From NCBI RefSeq assembly GCF_009467825.1, contig NZ_WIOK01000010.1:62001-126000 (forward strand): a DNA stretch of 64,000 nt, given 5' to 3'. This document shows, one piece after another, positions 1 through 6,912 of the stretch. This DNA comes from Cyclobacterium xiamenense. Its GTDB lineage: Bacteria > Bacteroidota > Bacteroidia > Cytophagales > Cyclobacteriaceae. Made by a program: the position numbers and the translations under genes. Each line of letters begins with the position of its first letter. Within the stretch, counting starts at the first letter, position 1. The notes under the pieces were generated by a model. It did no database searches, was not told where the DNA came from, and saw only the letters and a list, made by a program, of their open reading frames with translations.

Positions 1-198
1 TTTGAAAAACGATTTTTCAGGCTTTTGCAGGAGGACAATGGAGATGGAATAAATTTTTCCGCTCAATTTTTTGCAGAAAGTATGGAAGACCTCGAGTTTT
101 ACCAGAAAAAATACAGTGCTACTTTGTGGGATATGTTAAAAGAAAAATTCGGGAGTCAGTTTGTCTCCTTTCGTTCTGTTCTGGAATCCGTAGATTAG
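1..198 (+). CDS. DUF4286 family protein, C-terminal part
   Basis: An open frame enters from the left edge and stops with TAG at 196-198, giving 65 residues. The pattern RLLQEDN, then a QFFAES segment, then a closing FVSFRSVLE matches what I know of the C-terminal half of DUF4286 proteins, small (about 100-residue) cytoplasmic proteins of Bacteroidota with a ferredoxin-like fold. No biochemical role is established. The start lies outside the window, so roughly a third of the protein is missing. The family call rests on remembered pattern only. Confidence 0.7.
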   Translation, partial: FEKRFFRLLQEDNGDGINFSAQFFAESMEDLEFYQKKYSATLWDMLKEKFGSQFVSFRSVLESVD

Positions 199-209
199 CG
201 GCCGACCAG

Positions 210-716
210 TCAGGAACCGGTTTTTAGCAAAAGCGTTCCTTTCCGTTTGATGATCAATAGCCCAAAATAATCATTAATCAGCGTTTTGCACCTGTTTTCT
301 GCAAATTGCGCCCGGGTAGGGCTATCGTATAGCAACGTAATTCGCAGCATGGCTTTTACAAAGCCCTCATCCGTTCCTAACTTTCGTAGCCAGCTCTTTA
401 AGCACGCCGACCAGTCTTCCTGGTATTTTTCGAAATGGCTTTTTCCATCAAATAACAGTTCCAGTTGATTGGATCCATAGCGGAACCGATAAATTCCAGA
501 CAGTTGTCTGTAAATAACCTGCAGGTGTGTGGCTGGAAAATTGGGCTGTTGAAGGATCTGAAGATACGTATCGTCGTGCAATTGAAGGGGGTTAAAAAGG
601 CAGGTGAACGAATTTTTAATTTCTTCCACCATGAATGCCATCATCTCCGCCTCCATTGCAGCTTGTGCTTGTTGCAGAATATAGTTTTTATCTAACGGGA
701 AAAGCTTTTTGGCCAT
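210..716 (-). CDS. Hypothetical protein, 168 aa
   Basis: The frame starts with ATG at 716 and encodes a soluble protein without signal peptide or membrane segment. It has an acidic, helical N-terminal part rich in Ala, Glu and Met (residues 10-35), several aromatic residues in the middle, and a basic C-terminus. I do not recognise a family. It lies 157 bases downstream of the M14 peptidase on the same strand and converges with the DUF4286 gene, leaving only 11 bases between their stop codons. It could be read through from the peptidase gene, although a hairpin sits between them. It is probably real because of length and packing, but its function is unknown. Confidence 0.65.
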   Translation of the reverse strand: MAKKLFPLDKNYILQQAQAAMEAEMMAFMVEEIKNSFTCLFNPLQLHDDTYLQILQQPNFPATHLQVIYRQLSGIYRFRYGSNQLELLFDGKSHFEKYQEDWSACLKSWLRKLGTDEGFVKAMLRITLLYDSPTRAQFAENRCKTLINDYFGLLIIKRKGTLLLKTGS

Positions 717-838
717 AGTTTACCTATCTGCCCGCAATTTATATAAAACTAATGGATTTTGTAAATCACGTCTACAAAAGATACGGTCCATGCCGCGGGA
801 AAAGCCTTTAAAAATGGACATCATACAAGGAAAAGTGG

Positions 839-867
839 AGGACGAAGCAATGATGCTACTTCGTCCT
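839..867 (-). terminator. Hairpin after the M14 peptidase gene
   Basis: A perfect 9-bp inverted repeat (AGGACGAAG / CTTCGTCCT) with an 11-base loop lies 6 bases beyond the peptidase stop codon. On the minus strand it is followed by a weak pyrimidine/T run (TCCACTTTTCC). It probably acts as a partial terminator or as an mRNA 3'-end stabiliser. Confidence 0.5.
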
Positions 868-873
868 TCTGCA

Positions 874-3426
874 TTACCTCGCCGAGGCACCCGTGATGGT
901 CTGCCCAAAAAATACGGCGTTGAGAAAAAGTTTATTGGTTCCAAACCAAAAGGCCCGAAAATTTGGATTGTCAACAAATCCAATAATTCGTCCCTGTCCT
1001 TTGGCGGAAACCTGTATTACGCTTTTTTTCTTCATCAGTTCCAGGTTTTCTGGATGTATGTATCCGCTTGCCAGCGGATCATCCGTATACATCAAGGGAT
1101 TGGCATAGGGGTTATCCGACGGTTTTAGAAATTGATTGCCCGATTTAAAAACACGCAGGTCACCCGAAAGGTATCCGTATCCAAGTGGGTGGGTGGTATC
1201 CAGATTGGTGTTAAAAATTGCTCCCCCAGTCACTCTGGCCCCCCGGTCGTTTGTCAGGGCTGCGTAAGGTTTTTGAGTCGACTCCGTCGTCTTTTCTGGT
1301 GTCAGGAACGAAAAGGCAGCCAGTTCATTGCCGGCCAGCCAGTTTAGGGCAGTCCCACGGGCGATGAGGGTTCCTCCGTTTTCCAGCCATTCGTTTAGTT
1401 TTCTGACACCGGTTTTTCCAACACGGGAATAATTACCAGTTGGCATGATCAGAACGGAATACCTGTTGAGATTTGCTGAGGATAGGCTGCTTGCCGACAT
1501 CAACGTGATCGGTATTTCCATTCGCTGGTCAAATAGGTGCCAAATTTCCCCTGCGTCTGCACTCCCAACCCCCTCGTCAACCAGCAAAGCGATGGACGGC
1601 TGCTTAAGTACATCGATACTTGGCGAGCCCAGGTTAATGCCGGAGGTATAACCGGTAGATAAGGCATGAATGCTGATCCCATTGGCAGAGGCTATCTCTT
1701 GTAAGTCTTCGTAAAACGCCTCATCGGAGGCGGTTGAATTGCCTTTCTCCACCAGAATGGTGCCCCGGTTGAATAGTTTGCCAAGTTGGTTTTGGAACGT
1801 TTTGTGGGTAACACGTACCTGGTATCCTTTTTCCATTAATTGGTACGTGGCTTTCGGTGCATAATAATCCTGCCATTCAAAGGCGTAGCTATACGCACCG
1901 GCCGCACCCAGTACTTTTCCCGGCTGGAAGGTCAAGCCCTCGCTTACATCCTCTACTTTTGCGAGATTTAGTATCCGACTGCTGAGCGCCATGTAGTCCA
2001 GATTAAATGCCATGGGCATGTTCCAGGTGGACACATCGTAAAAAAGGCTATCCTGAAACTCCGTGCGGGTTTCAAACATGGATTTGATTAGTTTGTATTG
2101 CGGCTGGTCCAGTGGTACGATGAAAGAGGTTCCCGAGGAGAAAGGTACCCCGTTCAGATTTATATCTTCTTGCAAGCTGTAGAGTTGAATATCGTGTTGC
2201 AAGAGGATATCTGCAAGGTGATACGATCGGGCATAGTCTTCATTGGCTCCAAATATATACGCCTTGTCGTCATCTTCGGCATAAGCGGATTTTGATTCGT
2301 TGTAAAAGTCCACCATGTATTGGTTGAGTTCCACCCGCATATCCCTGGCGGCCTTAAAAGAGGATAGCGCAGTCGTAAATTGGTTCCGAATAGTGAATGG
2401 GAAGCTGATCTCTCCGAAGGCATTTTCCTGGAGGTGCCCCCGGGAAGAGGCCTGCTCAAACAAAATGCCAATGGCTCCCTGAACATCGGGGTAGGTGGAA
2501 CCTTTTCCATAGTAGTAATCGTCAAAACTCTCGCGCGTGTAATACAGGGACCCAATCTCGTCCAGGAACCTGGCATGGTACTGCGCGATTTTTTCGGTCA
2601 ACTCAAAATTCTTTTCGGGAGTAAGTGGATTGTTTCGGCTAGGAATTCCTGGCTGAAAGAAAAATGTATTGTCAGTACCCATTTCGTGAAAATCCAGTAC
2701 AATATTCGGTAGCCAGGCCTGTATTTGGGTGATTCTTCCTCTTGACTCTGGATGCTGTACCGGTAGCCAATCCCGGTTTAAATCAAACCAGTAATGATTG
2801 GTCCGGCCTCTGGGCCAGGCTTCGTTCAGTTCCCGGTTCGCAGGATCACCGTTTGGATGGTAACTTTTGTGACTGTTGACCCAGGAAGCAAACCGATTTA
2901 TGCCGTCCGGATTAATGGCAGGGTCAATCAGCAGGACGATATTTTCCAGGTCTTCTTCGATCTCTCTGGCTGCTGTAAAGTGATAGGCAGACAAAAGCGA
3001 GGCATTTACTCCAGAGGGTTCGTTTCCATGAACCGAGTGTCCCATGTACATAACGACGGGCATTTGATCGAGCTTGGCGGTGCCGTTTCTTAATCCAGCC
3101 CGACTGGATTTAATTTCCTCGATTTTTTGGATATTTTCCGGGGAGGAGACCACCAGCATCAGCAAGGGCCGCTTTTCATAGGTACGTCCGTATTCAACAA
3201 GCGTTGCACGGGGCGAGCTGTTGGCGACGGTCTGGTAATAATGAACCACCTGGGAATGGTTTGCGTGCCATTCCCCGACTTCAAAACCCAGAATAGACGA
3301 AGGTTCGGGTATGGCCGGATCATAGGTAAAGGTCTCTGGAAGATAGTAGTTGAGATTTACTTCCTCCTGAGCCCAGCTGAGAGAAAAAGATAAGAAAACA
3401 AGGATGCTTGATAAAAAGAGTTTCAT
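874..3426 (-). CDS. Secreted M14-family zinc carboxypeptidase
   Basis: This 850-residue protein has a signal peptide (residues 1-19, cleavage after SWA) and an M14 metallocarboxypeptidase domain at about 50-360. The zinc site is visible: HGNE at 133-136 supplies His133 and Glu136, and DFHEMG supplies His247. LNRDW near 216-220 fits the substrate-carboxylate region, and FEQASSRG carries the probable catalytic Glu324. The remaining 450 residues form a C-terminal extension common in Bacteroidota M14 proteins; a stretch around 600-720 looks like a glutamine-amidotransferase-like fold (inference). It should trim C-terminal residues from peptides in the periplasm or outside the cell. It lies 78 bases downstream of the epimerase gene and may share its transcript. 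Confidence 0.9.
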   Translation of the reverse strand: MKLFLSSILVFLSFSLSWAQEEVNLNYYLPETFTYDPAIPEPSSILGFEVGEWHANHSQVVHYYQTVANSSPRATLVEYGRTYEKRPLLMLVVSSPENIQKIEEIKSSRAGLRNGTAKLDQMPVVMYMGHSVHGNEPSGVNASLLSAYHFTAAREIEEDLENIVLLIDPAINPDGINRFASWVNSHKSYHPNGDPANRELNEAWPRGRTNHYWFDLNRDWLPVQHPESRGRITQIQAWLPNIVLDFHEMGTDNTFFFQPGIPSRNNPLTPEKNFELTEKIAQYHARFLDEIGSLYYTRESFDDYYYGKGSTYPDVQGAIGILFEQASSRGHLQENAFGEISFPFTIRNQFTTALSSFKAARDMRVELNQYMVDFYNESKSAYAEDDDKAYIFGANEDYARSYHLADILLQHDIQLYSLQEDINLNGVPFSSGTSFIVPLDQPQYKLIKSMFETRTEFQDSLFYDVSTWNMPMAFNLDYMALSSRILNLAKVEDVSEGLTFQPGKVLGAAGAYSYAFEWQDYYAPKATYQLMEKGYQVRVTHKTFQNQLGKLFNRGTILVEKGNSTASDEAFYEDLQEIASANGISIHALSTGYTSGINLGSPSIDVLKQPSIALLVDEGVGSADAGEIWHLFDQRMEIPITLMSASSLSSANLNRYSVLIMPTGNYSRVGKTGVRKLNEWLENGGTLIARGTALNWLAGNELAAFSFLTPEKTTESTQKPYAALTNDRGARVTGGAIFNTNLDTTHPLGYGYLSGDLRVFKSGNQFLKPSDNPYANPLMYTDDPLASGYIHPENLELMKKKSVIQVSAKGQGRIIGFVDNPNFRAFWFGTNKLFLNAVFFGQTITGASAR

Positions 3427-3504
3427 GGCGATATAATTGGTTCGGGGTATTGGCGAAAATCGAATGAAAATAATGGATTTAAATAAAAATAAGAAGACCG
3501 CTTA

Positions 3505-4404
3505 TCATTTCTTTTGAAAAAGGTCGGTTAGGGCCTGATGGAGGTCGCCATAGGTAAACTCAAATCCGGTTCCTTCCATTTTTTCGGAACTGACCCGGTT
3601 ACCCCCCAGCACCATTTGTGCCATTTCTCCCAGGGCCAGTTTTATACCAAAAGCAGGCACGCCAATGTTTAGAAATGGCTTTCTGCTGAGTCTGGCAGCC
3701 TTTCTTGTCAGCACGCTGTTTGTCACGGGCACGGGGCCAACGGCATTGTATAGCCCCGATATCCCCTGATTTTCCAGGGCATGCACAAACATTCGAGCGA
3801 TATCTTTCAGATGGATCCAGCTCATGTACTGATTTCCCGAACCCAACGGAGCAGCTACCGGCGGTTTGAGAAGTTCTGCAAGTGCCCCGCCATCTTTTGC
3901 CAAAACAATACCTACACGCAAGAGCACGGTTCGGATTTTCAACTCTTGTATCTTTTCGGTGGCGGCCTCCCACTTTCGAACGACTTCGGCGAGGAAATCA
4001 CGGCCGGGAGGGTCTCCTTCAAAAACCAATCTATCCCCGGTATCGAAGCCATAATACCCCACGGCACTAGAGCTGATGAATGCCTTGGGTTTGTCCCGAA
4101 CTTTTTGAAGCTCCTGGAAAAGCAGATTGCTGCCATTTACACGGCTATCCAGGATTTCTTGTTTCCGGCGGTCGGTCCACCGTTTGTCGGCCACCCCTGC
4201 ACCTGCGAGGTGAATAATGGCGTCTGCCCAATAGAGGGCATCCGGATCTAGTTTGCCCTCGTCCGGATCCCAAAAAAAGGATTTTTGGGAATATTTTTCG
4301 GGATTTCGGCTAAGCCATGCTACTTCCTTTCCCTTCTCCTGAAGCAATTCCGTGATGGAATTTCCTATCAAACCGGATCCGCCGGTAATCAGTATGTGTT
4401 GCAT
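3505..4404 (-). CDS. TIGR01777 family NAD(P)-dependent epimerase
   Basis: The 299-residue protein begins directly with the Rossmann motif GGSGLIG (residues 8-14), which binds the nucleotide cofactor in extended short-chain dehydrogenases. The sequence AFISSSAVGYYG near 110-120 gives the characteristic YYG of the TIGR01777/SDR39U1 (YfcH-like) family, and the C-terminal third shows the family's DUF1731 pattern (GNRVSSEKM, GFEFTY). Length matches the family. Substrate is unknown; members are cytoplasmic. The ATG at 4404 is the only sensible start. It diverges from the fluoride riboswitch and clcF and is followed by the M14 peptidase gene on the same strand. Confidence 0.9.
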   Translation of the reverse strand: MQHILITGGSGLIGNSITELLQEKGKEVAWLSRNPEKYSQKSFFWDPDEGKLDPDALYWADAIIHLAGAGVADKRWTDRRKQEILDSRVNGSNLLFQELQKVRDKPKAFISSSAVGYYGFDTGDRLVFEGDPPGRDFLAEVVRKWEAATEKIQELKIRTVLLRVGIVLAKDGGALAELLKPPVAAPLGSGNQYMSWIHLKDIARMFVHALENQGISGLYNAVGPVPVTNSVLTRKAARLSRKPFLNIGVPAFGIKLALGEMAQMVLGGNRVSSEKMEGTGFEFTYGDLHQALTDLFQKK

Positions 4405-4569
4405 CGTTTTTTTTTTCTGTAATTCAGATTACCTGAAAGCATCTTCCATCAAAAAGCATTCCAGCTACGTGATTCCAGGAAAACCCTTCCCAATTTGTAC
4501 CTGCGTCTCCGGGCGAGTTTACCGGACCCGGGGCCGGCGTAGGGTGTCGAGAGCTCGATCATGGAAAAC

Positions 4570-4581
4570 GTTTGCGCAAAC
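4570..4581. promoter_or_regulatory. 12-bp palindrome upstream of the clcF promoter
   Basis: GTTTGCGCAAAC is a perfect 12-base palindrome, 29 bases upstream of the -7 box of the clcF promoter and about 165 bases upstream of the divergent epimerase start. Size and position fit a dimeric repressor or activator site; no regulator gene is adjacent. Confidence 0.35.
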
Positions 4582-4610
4582 CTGCCCCGAATATAATTAA
4601 ATTCTTTCTT

Positions 4611-4618
4611 TATATTTG
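4611..4618 (+). promoter_or_regulatory. Promoter -7 box (TATATTTG) for the fluoride riboswitch-clcF mRNA
   Basis: TATATTTG matches the Bacteroidota primary-sigma -7 consensus TAnnTTTG exactly. Transcription would begin about 6-8 bases downstream, at the first paired bases of the riboswitch (4626), as expected for an mRNA opening with this aptamer. No good -33 TTTG is seen at the usual spacing. Confidence 0.6.
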
Positions 4619-4621
4619 TGG

Positions 4622-4715
4622 CCATGGGTGATGGGGTTCCACCCAAACTGTCGAAGTCACTGGTCAGACTTCCCGTTTCAAACCGCTGTTTTTGCCAGCT
4701 GATGACTCCTGCTTC
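4622..4715 (+). ncRNA. Fluoride riboswitch (crcB motif) with an extra inserted stem
   Basis: The segment carries conserved pieces of the fluoride aptamer: P1 (GGGT 4626-4629 with ACCC 4641-4644) enclosing GATGGGGTTCC, and the 3' block GCTGATGACTCCT at 4698-4710. P2 is GCTG (4685-4688) with CAGC (4696-4699). The long-range pseudoknot can form between GGGGTT (4633-4638) and GACTCC (4704-4709), allowing G-U pairs. Between P1 and P2 there is an additional element: AAAC (4645) with GTTT (4675), enclosing a perfect GAAGTC/GACTTC stem (4653-4672). The downstream gene is a CLC-F fluoride exporter, which makes the call strong. A short hairpin (GCCTG 4725-4729 / CAGGC 4737-4741) without a T run precedes the start codon, so the switch mechanism is unclear. 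Confidence 0.88.
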
Positions 4716-4775
4716 AACCATATCGCCTGCCAGTCACAGGCATCATGTATGTCCAAGGTTTACTGAGTTACTTTT

Positions 4776-6074
4776 ATGTTGAAGAGGAATAGTCGTTTGC
4801 TGGTGCTCAAGAAATTTATATGTAAGGAATTGCTGCCGAGCCTGCAGTTTACCTTCCGCTGGTTGGTATTGTCGGTGGTGATTGGCTTGCTGGTAGGTTC
4901 GGCTTCTGCTCTTTTCCTACGACTGTTGGATTGGGCGACGGAGTACCGGGAAACCCACCGATGGCTCATTGCCTTTCTCCCATTGGGCGGTTTTTTTATT
5001 GGGTGGGTGTACCATCGGTATGGAGCCGCTGTTGTCAAAGGAAACAACCAACTATTGGAGGAATTTTACAATCCGTTGCAGGTCATTCCCCTACGCATGG
5101 CTCCACTGGTGCTCGGAGGCACGGTTTTGACACATTTTTTTGGAGGTTCTGCGGGGCGGGAGGGTACAGCCGTCCAAATGGGCGGGGCCATAGCGGATCA
5201 ATTTACCAAATGGTTCAAACTCCCGGTCCCCGACAGAAGAATTGTTCTTACCGTTGGCGTTGCGGCAGGGTTTTCCTCTGTTTTTGGCACCCCATTGGCG
5301 GGCGCAATCTTTGCATTGGAATGGTTGGTGATCGGCAGGCTGAGGTACGAGGCTATCGTGCCGGCTTTTTTTGCTGCTTACCTGGCAGATTATGCCTGCA
5401 CGGGGTTGTGGGGAGTTCCCCATACCCAGTACCTGATACCGCTCGTTCCGGAGGCAGATTTTGTTGCATTCCTTTGGGTGATTCCGGCAGGAATCTGTTT
5501 CGGTCTTGCAGGCAGGCTTTTCGCGAAGGCCACGCATTTCTGGTCCGGGTTGTTTACCCGGAGTATAGCGTACCCTCCGCTTCGTCCAGCAGTTGGCGGG
5601 CTGCTGATTGCTGTTTTGGTTTACCTGATGGGTACCACCAAGTACATCGGATTGGGGATTCCTACCATTGTAGAGGCTTTTTCTGAAAGTCTGCCTTGGT
5701 ATGATTTTTTGGTCAAATTGATGAAAACCGCTATCACACTGGGCTCCGGATTCAAGGGAGGAGAGGTGACCCCCCTATTTTACATCGGCGCTACGCTGGG
5801 AAATGCCCTATCGACTGGCATTCCGCTGCCAGTGGCCTTGCTGGCCGGAATGGGATTTGTGGGTGTTTTTTCCGGTGCTACCAACACCCCTTTGGCCTGT
5901 ACCTTGATGGGGATAGAGTTGTTTGGGGCCGAATCCGGGGTATTCGTTGGCCTGGCATGTGTATTGGCTTATCTTTTCAGCGGTCATTCCGGCATATACA
6001 GCTCCCAGGTAATTGGTAGCCCCAAACAGCGTGTTGGTGCCAGCAGGAAAGGAAAATCCATCGGGCGATTTTAA
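4776..6074 (+). CDS. clcF: CLC-F type fluoride/proton antiporter (EriC-like CLC channel protein)
   Basis: A 432-residue inner-membrane protein of the CLC family with about ten hydrophobic segments. The gating-glutamate motif reads GREGT (127-131, Glu129), where chloride-type CLCs usually have GREGP. The first selectivity loop reads GNN (89-91) instead of GSG, as in the fluoride-specific CLC-F clade. GSGFKGGEVTPLF near 325 and the ATNTPLACTL motif are typical of the bacterial EriC/CLC-F group. It should expel fluoride in exchange for protons and so protect enolase and other metal enzymes. The fluoride riboswitch 60 bases upstream supports the substrate directly. It is the only gene of its transcript as far as can be seen. 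The Arg/Lys-rich tail (about 420-432) is cytoplasmic. Confidence 0.93.
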   Translation: MLKRNSRLLVLKKFICKELLPSLQFTFRWLVLSVVIGLLVGSASALFLRLLDWATEYRETHRWLIAFLPLGGFFIGWVYHRYGAAVVKGNNQLLEEFYNPLQVIPLRMAPLVLGGTVLTHFFGGSAGREGTAVQMGGAIADQFTKWFKLPVPDRRIVLTVGVAAGFSSVFGTPLAGAIFALEWLVIGRLRYEAIVPAFFAAYLADYACTGLWGVPHTQYLIPLVPEADFVAFLWVIPAGICFGLAGRLFAKATHFWSGLFTRSIAYPPLRPAVGGLLIAVLVYLMGTTKYIGLGIPTIVEAFSESLPWYDFLVKLMKTAITLGSGFKGGEVTPLFYIGATLGNALSTGIPLPVALLAGMGFVGVFSGATNTPLACTLMGIELFGAESGVFVGLACVLAYLFSGHSGIYSSQVIGSPKQRVGASRKGKSIGRF

Positions 6075-6216
6075 CGCCCACACTTTCAGACTAAAATTGG
6101 GTTTCGCTGTGATCTTTCCGTTATTTAAGAAATTTTAGTAAAAAAACTCGGCGCTTCGCACAACAAAATCACAGGATAATTCGTCTTCAACTTAACTTAA
6201 TTCCTGAATTAATATT

Positions 6217-6453
6217 ATGAAAACGATCACGGCCATGCGCAAAGCGATCGGGGTGTTTCAGTCGTACGGCATCCCGCTGACAGGTAAAAAAAAGGCAGCG
6301 AATTTCTATAACGACCTTCGAATGGATAAAATTTTTGTATCAGGCTTGATATTCGAGTTGGAATACGAATTGAAAAAGGAATTGGAGGACGAGAAAATCG
6401 CCCGCATTCAAACCCCATCTGAATTAATTAACTCCCTGTTGCAAGCCTCCTAG
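6217..6453 (+). CDS. Acyl-carrier-like small protein lacking the phosphopantetheine serine
   Basis: This 78-residue protein aligns by eye with acyl carrier proteins: FYNDLRMDK (30-38) sits where ACPs have F-x-x-DLGADSL, followed by the helix-II pattern LIFELEYEL (44-52, ACP: LVMALEEEF), an acidic helix and the closing IARIQTPSELINSL (ACP: KITTVGDAIDYI). The serine that carries 4'-phosphopantetheine is replaced by lysine (Asp37-Lys38). It therefore cannot be a normal carrier. It may be a structural or regulatory ACP homologue that binds acyl-transfer or other ACP-binding enzymes (inference). It stands alone between clcF and a Gfo/Idh gene and is followed by a probable terminator. Start ATG at 6217; Met7 is an alternative. 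Confidence 0.72.
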   Translation: MKTITAMRKAIGVFQSYGIPLTGKKKAANFYNDLRMDKIFVSGLIFELEYELKKELEDEKIARIQTPSELINSLLQAS

Positions 6454-6482
6454 GAACTCGCGGATGGTTATCCGTGTCCGCT

Positions 6483-6507
6483 ATTGCCACTATTCGGCAA
6501 TATTTTT
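6483..6507 (+). terminator. Rho-independent terminator after the ACP-like gene, with a competing hairpin
   Basis: ATTGCC (6483-6488) pairs with GGCAAT (6496-6501) and is followed by ATTTTT, a short but usable terminator 30 bases after the stop codon. An alternative 8-bp stem, CTATTCGG (6490-6497) with CCGAATAG (6512-6519), would break it. Confidence 0.5.
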
Positions 6508-6519
6508 GCGCCCGAATAG

Positions 6520-6912
6520 CGCCATTCATGGCTGGTAGATGTGGTGCCGTGACAGCTGTTTTATATGTCGGAGAATCATCCGGCAGAATTTTTTTTTCGG
6601 ATTTCATTGCTTGTGAAAAGGGAATTGGTTGGCTTGTGTAGTGCGCCTTGTGCGATCATTGATTTTTTGGCAGGCGGAACAAAGGTGTATCTTTCTGGTA
6701 GCGTTTTTTTTAAAAAGTATCCAGGCATCATCGATGAAAAACCGAAACAAGCCTGTTGCCTGGTAACATTTTCCTTGTAAACCCGTTGGCTCAACGTCCC
6801 GCTTTTCCCTTGTTTTCGTGGATAATTAGGCGAATGCTGTTTGATTCCATAGGGAATTTTCTTTTATTTATGGTCAGGCGAGTTTTACCTATCAATTAAA
6901 TAAACCCATAGA
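6520..6912. other. Intergenic region without recognised gene
   Basis: About 390 bases between the terminator and the next gene. A 71-codon open frame (6565-6780) has no family resemblance and an unlikely composition, and I do not accept it. The stretch just before 6913 is AT-rich and presumably holds the promoter of the Gfo/Idh gene, but I find no exact TAnnTTTG box. Confidence 0.5.

Noticed and set aside
709-1128. 139-codon plus-strand open frame
   Set aside because: It lies mostly antisense to the M14 peptidase end, has no family resemblance and begins in the promoter region of the neighbouring gene.
4449-4721. 90-codon minus-strand open frame across the clcF leader
   Set aside because: It runs antisense through the fluoride riboswitch; the RNA explains the sequence conservation and the frame has no credible product.
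6565-6780. 71-codon frame between the ACP-like gene and the Gfo/Idh gene
   Set aside because: Low-complexity start (run of Phe codons), no similarity to any family I know, no ribosome-binding site.
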